A model generated the notes under the pieces. It saw only the letters and a list, made by a program, of their open reading frames with translations, did no database searches and was not told the DNA's origin. Source: M55B127 sp035269185 (lineage in GTDB: Bacteria; Bacillota; Halanaerobiia; Halanaerobiales; M55B127). Taken from it: DNA of 9,544 nt. Where the stretch lies: the NCBI GenBank assembly GCA_964430875.1, contig CAYSHP010000085.1:1-9544 (forward strand). Reading direction: 5' to 3'. The position numbers and the translations under genes are program-made. Shown here piece by piece: positions 5,777 to 9,544 of the stretch; position 1 is the stretch's first letter, and every line of letters starts with the position of its first letter.

Positions 5777-7222
5777 TTATTTATCGATAAATTCTATATT
5801 ATTTGTCAATATTCCTTTAATATTATTTAATGGTTTACCAACCTGTAATCCCTGAGAGGTGATTTCAAATTCCCTTAGAGATTTTTCAAAATTACTTAGT
5901 CTTTTCTTTAAAACTCCTATAATTTTATTTAATTGGCCATTCATCTCAATATATCTTAAAAAGATTATGTTATCAGCTAGATAACTAATACCTAATTCGC
6001 TTGATCTAAAATCTCCGGTGATATTTGCCATTTCATTTGTCATTAATACAGTTATCCCATAATTATTTAAATAATTGCTTAAGTTTTGTAAGTGTTTAAT
6101 TAAATCTAATTTTGAATAATGATCATTAACATACGACAAATAATAACCTGTAATACTATCTAGCATTACTAAATCAGTATTATGTTTTTTTACATCTTCT
6201 CTTACCATATAAGAAAACTCTATAGGATTTGTGTCTAAACTATTTACATTTTTAATAATAAGCTTATTTTCTGCAACCATTTTATCAATTGGCATATCTA
6301 TTTCTTTACACCTATTTATTAATACTTTCTGGGCTTCTTCGAATAAATAAATGATACCCTTGTTATTGTTTTGTACACTATTTCTTAAAAAACTGATACT
6401 TAAAGTTGTTTTCCCTACTCCGGTCGGACCAATTATGACAGTATTGGTATTTGTTTCTAAACCACCCTTTAAGAGTGCATCTATTTCTTTGCTGCCAGAC
6501 GAAATAATTCCTTCCTTTAATTTTGTGGTTGTTTTTTTATAATAAAGGTTAGGTAATATATTAATACCCTCTCCTTTTATAACCATAGAATGAAAATCTT
6601 TTAGATAATCTGAGCCTCTAAATTTTATAACATTTAATTTGCGTTCATAACCATCAAATTTTAAATTAATTACACCAGAAGTTAGAAATTGTAAAATATT
6701 AATAAATTCACTGTTATCTTCTGCTATAAATATAGAAGTGATGTCAAATTCAGATAAATATTGAATTAAAGAAATTATATTTTTTCTTAATTTATATTTA
6801 CTTTCATACAAATAATATAGATTTGTTAGGCCATCAAAGACTAAACGATCTGGATTTGTTTCTTTAATCTTATTTCTGATTTCTTGTATCATTGGCACTT
6901 GTTCTACTTCAGAGGGTTTAAAAACATCATAATCCTGTTCTTTGTTTAAAAATTCACCCCCAGGAGTTAAATCAAGTATTTCAATTTCATCTATTCTGAA
7001 GTTAAAATTCTTGGCATCAATTAGTAATTCTTTTTTTGATTCAACCAGGTTAATAAATAAACATTTTTCATTATTATTTAAGCCTTCTTCTAAAAAGTGC
7101 AAGCCTAAAGTAGTTTTGCCGGTACCCGGCCCACCTTTTAAAAGGTATGTCCTATTATTTAAATAACCACCTTTTAATATTACATCTAGTCCATTAACAC
7201 CGCTTGATAATCTACTAGTCAA
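5777..7222 (-). CDS. KaiC-like double-domain ATPase
   Basis: This 481-residue protein has two RecA/KaiC-type domains. The first (about 1-225) has Walker A GGPGTGKT (30-37) and Walker B LVFDG (127-131). The second (about 236-465) has Walker A GPTGVGKT (265-272), the glutamate pair FEE (295-296) and Walker B LVMLDS (351-356). It also has the C-terminal KaiC signature LRYIEMNGQ...IREF-like region (423-453). Cyanobacterial KaiC is a hexameric ATPase/autokinase; homologues elsewhere are thought to be ATP-driven signalling switches. In the first domain only Glu61 is seen where KaiC has Glu-Glu. At the KaiC phosphosite positions (Ser431-Thr432, Thr426) I align Ser413-Tyr414 and Ser408. It is shorter than KaiC (about 519) and lacks the long C-terminal tail. 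It starts at TTG, 14 nt after the upstream gene, and is followed by the pseudo-receiver gene, implying co-translation and a shared task. Confidence 0.9.
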   Translation of the reverse strand: MTSRLSSGVNGLDVILKGGYLNNRTYLLKGGPGTGKTTLGLHFLEEGLNNNEKCLFINLVESKKELLIDAKNFNFRIDEIEILDLTPGGEFLNKEQDYDVFKPSEVEQVPMIQEIRNKIKETNPDRLVFDGLTNLYYLYESKYKLRKNIISLIQYLSEFDITSIFIAEDNSEFINILQFLTSGVINLKFDGYERKLNVIKFRGSDYLKDFHSMVIKGEGINILPNLYYKKTTTKLKEGIISSGSKEIDALLKGGLETNTNTVIIGPTGVGKTTLSISFLRNSVQNNNKGIIYLFEEAQKVLINRCKEIDMPIDKMVAENKLIIKNVNSLDTNPIEFSYMVREDVKKHNTDLVMLDSITGYYLSYVNDHYSKLDLIKHLQNLSNYLNNYGITVLMTNEMANITGDFRSSELGISYLADNIIFLRYIEMNGQLNKIIGVLKKRLSNFEKSLREFEITSQGLQVGKPLNNIKGILTNNIEFIDK

Positions 7223-7230
7223 TTTATATA

Positions 7231-7238
7231 CCTCCTTT
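7231..7238 (-). promoter_or_regulatory. Ribosome binding site that fixes a TTG start for the KaiC-like gene
   Basis: AAAGGAGG on the minus strand lies 8 nt before TTG at 7222 and overlaps the end of the TAA stop of the upstream gene (7239-7237). No ATG lies nearby: the next in-frame Met is residue 111, beyond the first Walker A. TTG is therefore the start, and translation is probably coupled to that of the upstream gene. Confidence 0.85.
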
Positions 7239-9444
7239 ATTTATGGAAAAATAACTTATCACTTTCAATATTCACCATTTCAATAAATTCATCTACTAAT
7301 TTAGCAGAATGCTGTTTGTCTTTATTTTCTACCAACTCATTTACAGCCTGATCATAAGTTAATGCTTCACGATAAGATCTATTTGATCTCATTGCATCCC
7401 AACTATCACATAGTGATAAGATTTGAGAAATCAGGGGTATATTATCTTCTGCTAAACCTTTTGGATAGCCTCTTCCATCCCATCTTTCATGGTGGTATAA
7501 AACATATTCTGCAATATCAGATAATTGATTTGACCTTATTAAGGTCTCATATGCCCATTTGGGATGATTTTTGACTATCTCATATTCCTGCTGAGTCAAT
7601 TTGCCTTCCTTATTTAATATAAAAGATGGTATTATTATTTTTCCTATATCATGAACCAAGCCAGCCCAATAAATTCTTGATATTTCTTTTTGTTCTAAGT
7701 TCAAATATTCAGCAAAATCACTGGCCAAGATAGCAACATTTTCAGAGTGACCATTTGTGTATTGGTCATGAAATTCAAGCATATGAATTAAGGATAAAGC
7801 CAATTCTTTTGTGAAATCCCCTCTTAATTTATCATAATTTTGTATCTTATAAAAAGAGTCGGCAATATCTTTAAAGGCCGAAAATATATTCAAACTAATA
7901 TCATTAAATGTATTATTGCTTCCTACTTTTATATCCAAACTGATTCCACCAATATAACCTTCTATACCTTCGATATCAAAGGTTAGAGTTTCTTTTATTG
8001 GCTCAGTTCCCTTATTAAATAAATCTAATTTTTTATTAGATACTCTTTGGTCTAAATCCCCATTAATATTATCTTCTCTTACAACTTGTCCATATTTACG
8101 GAAGTTTTCGACCGGTATTTGAGCACTATTTAATTTATTGATATCATGACCGATGGTGTCAAGAAAATTTACTTGGTTCTCCTTATATATATATACACTA
8201 CCAAGATTTGCTTGTGGTACAATTTCAAAGGCAGTCCTAAATAATCTTTTAAGGAATTTAACTTCATCCTCAATACTATATTTTGATAACTCTGTTATTA
8301 TATTTAATAAATTATTTAATCTTTTATTTAATATTTCTAATCTTTGATTTTTTTCTTTAATTTCATTATATTGTTTCTTTAACTTTTTTTGTTTTTTGAT
8401 ACTTTCTCTTTTATCTCTAGTTACCGTTAAAACTAATTTTTCACCCTGGTATTCAAAAACATGTGATTTGTTTTCAACTGGTATTTTTTCTCCATATTTT
8501 GTAACTATATTAACATTGAATTTAACTTCTTGACCATCTAATAACTTCTCTTTTAGGTCATCTTGCCTTAATTTATTTAAGTCATCTTCCTCGATAATTT
8601 CCATTGGCCTTTTATTTAATAACTCATCTTTTGTATAGTCCAAAAGATTACATGCTTTTTTATTAACTAATTTGAATTTTGAATAGCTATCCTTCCAAAA
8701 ACCTTGGATAAATAAAGCTTCACCGATTTCATTGAAAATGAATTCGAATTTACTTTTTTCCTCTGCAAGATTTCTATTATGCATTTCTTTCTCTGCATGG
8801 TAATTTTTAATATTATTTAACCATTCATCTAATTCTTTTTTATAAATATTTTGATTATCAAATGATTCTAGGGAAATATAATAAGGATTTTGATATATAT
8901 AATTATTCCATAATATATAAGGATGTAATTTTATGATATTTTTTATCAACTGTTCATCAAATAATCCCATATTATAACTACATAAAGCTTTAATCGGATA
9001 TTTATTGAATAATTCTTTATCAACCTGTTTCTCATAATTAACTATTTTATGGAAACTATTTTTTTGTTTTAAAATTTGGCTGATTTCACCTGTTATATTT
9101 AGACAAGAATAGCCTTCTGTTAACGCTTTGTTTGCTTCTTCTTTAAGTGAATTTAAAATTTTATTGATATTAAAATCATTATTATAGATCTCATCTCTGT
9201 TTAAAAATAATAACTCACCTTTTTCAATCAGGTTATTTACCTCAATATCATTATCTTTAAGCTTGTTCTTTACAAAATCAGCTGAAAATTCACCATTAAC
9301 ATGAAGCACTTTTTCATCTTTCTCAATAGCTGCAGTTATAAATTCAGAAACAGCTTTTACCCATTCCTCTTGACTTTTATATAGTAGAGCAAGATGGGAA
9401 CCTATTTTTAAGTCTTTAAATTGATTTTTAAAATTGTTGTTCAT
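7237..9444 (-). CDS. MEDS-PAS-GAF-like-HD-GYP sensor phosphodiesterase
   Basis: This 735-residue cytoplasmic protein (numbered from the ATG at 9444) has no membrane segment. Residues about 9-190 form a MEDS (DcmR-type) sensory domain, with GSHLALLY at the start, NITGEIS in the middle and PIKALCSYNMGLFD then HPYILWNN late on. A PAS domain follows (about 230-345), then a coiled coil (345-385), a divergent GAF-like region (about 385-530, less certain) and a C-terminal HD-GYP domain (about 545-725). The HD-GYP residues are all present: His566, His598-Asp599 with Lys602, His627, His651-His652, the GYP motif at 659-661, and Asp680/Asp683. HD-GYP enzymes hydrolyse cyclic-di-GMP, so this looks like an active phosphodiesterase under sensory control. 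It is the first gene of the operon with the KaiC-like ATPase. The in-frame GTG at 9453 is rejected as start because it lies within the Shine-Dalgarno sequence. Confidence 0.88.
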   Translation of the reverse strand: MNNNFKNQFKDLKIGSHLALLYKSQEEWVKAVSEFITAAIEKDEKVLHVNGEFSADFVKNKLKDNDIEVNNLIEKGELLFLNRDEIYNNDFNINKILNSLKEEANKALTEGYSCLNITGEISQILKQKNSFHKIVNYEKQVDKELFNKYPIKALCSYNMGLFDEQLIKNIIKLHPYILWNNYIYQNPYYISLESFDNQNIYKKELDEWLNNIKNYHAEKEMHNRNLAEEKSKFEFIFNEIGEALFIQGFWKDSYSKFKLVNKKACNLLDYTKDELLNKRPMEIIEEDDLNKLRQDDLKEKLLDGQEVKFNVNIVTKYGEKIPVENKSHVFEYQGEKLVLTVTRDKRESIKKQKKLKKQYNEIKEKNQRLEILNKRLNNLLNIITELSKYSIEDEVKFLKRLFRTAFEIVPQANLGSVYIYKENQVNFLDTIGHDINKLNSAQIPVENFRKYGQVVREDNINGDLDQRVSNKKLDLFNKGTEPIKETLTFDIEGIEGYIGGISLDIKVGSNNTFNDISLNIFSAFKDIADSFYKIQNYDKLRGDFTKELALSLIHMLEFHDQYTNGHSENVAILASDFAEYLNLEQKEISRIYWAGLVHDIGKIIIPSFILNKEGKLTQQEYEIVKNHPKWAYETLIRSNQLSDIAEYVLYHHERWDGRGYPKGLAEDNIPLISQILSLCDSWDAMRSNRSYREALTYDQAVNELVENKDKQHSAKLVDEFIEMVNIESDKLFFHK

Positions 9445-9449
9445 ATTTT

Positions 9450-9472
9450 TCACCTCTCTAATATTTTGAGAG
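9450..9472 (-). promoter_or_regulatory. Ribosome binding site of the HD-GYP gene, within a small inverted repeat
   Basis: GAGAGGTGA (minus strand) lies 5-6 nt before the ATG at 9444 and is the best Shine-Dalgarno match. Its GAGAG can pair with CTCTC just upstream (9472-9468) across a 9-nt AT-rich loop, which would hide part of the site. The stem is only 5 bp. Confidence 0.5.
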
Positions 9473-9497
9473 TAACTTAAATATATAATTAAAACAA

Positions 9498-9503
9498 AGT
9501 CAA
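9498..9503 (-). promoter_or_regulatory. Possible -35 element for the KaiC-like operon
   Basis: TTGACT on the minus strand is the best -35 match upstream of the operon. At 17 nt spacing the -10 would be TTAAGT, a poor match; TATATT occurs at only 12 nt spacing. The promoter is therefore uncertain, and another may lie beyond the window. Confidence 0.3.
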
Positions 9504-9544
9504 AAATATTTTAATTAGAATTCATCATTGAGTTTAATAAAATA

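Noticed and set aside
5777..7222. Annotation as RadA or a circadian clock KaiC
   Set aside because: Two tandem KaiC domains and no zinc finger or Lon-like domain exclude RadA. Absence of KaiA/KaiB genes here, the missing C-terminal tail and altered phosphosites do not support calling it the clock protein itself.
9445..9453. GTG at 9453 as start of the HD-GYP protein (738 residues)
   Set aside because: The GTG is part of the Shine-Dalgarno sequence GAGAGGTGA that serves the ATG at 9444; no other ribosome binding site lies upstream at proper distance.

Overview
The window is AT-rich DNA with strong AGGAGG-type ribosome binding sites, sigma-A-type promoters and a CtsR-type heat-shock operator. 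This points to a low-GC Gram-positive bacterium (Firmicutes/Bacillota). An anaerobic halophile-type clostridial lineage such as Halanaerobiales is plausible, but that is a guess from gene content.

Layout, left to right. (1) Positions 1-1072, minus strand: the N-terminal part of a secreted protein made of tandem fasciclin (FAS1) domains, cut by the window edge. (2) Positions 1273-1806, plus strand and divergent from it: a small cysteine-rich C_GCAxxG_C_C family protein with a near-consensus promoter. The 200 bp between them is rich in inverted repeats. (3) Positions 1807-2008: a convergent intergenic region with hairpin terminators. (4) Positions 2009-4588, minus strand: a complete ClpB disaggregase, with a sigma-A promoter whose -35 box lies inside a CtsR-like direct repeat. 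(5) Positions 4677-4998: non-coding, with a terminator-like hairpin that would insulate clpB. (6) Positions 4999-9444, minus strand: three closely spaced genes, visibly more AT-rich than clpB.

The three-gene unit is the most interesting part. In transcription order it encodes a MEDS-PAS-GAF-like-HD-GYP protein (predicted cyclic-di-GMP phosphodiesterase), a double-domain KaiC-like ATPase, and a short protein with a degenerate receiver domain followed by a PAS domain and no output domain. The gaps are 14 and 19 nt, and the KaiC-like gene starts at TTG with its ribosome binding site abutting the upstream stop codon. I infer a signalling module in which sensory inputs (MEDS, PAS, GAF-like, pseudo-receiver) converge on a KaiC-like ATP-driven switch and the output is cyclic-di-GMP turnover. 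KaiC-like ATPases paired with MEDS and PAS sensors are known mainly from archaea. The combination here with HD-GYP and a pseudo-receiver, a fold also found in cyanobacterial KaiA and CikA, deserves follow-up. The rest of the window is housekeeping or ordinary accessory content.
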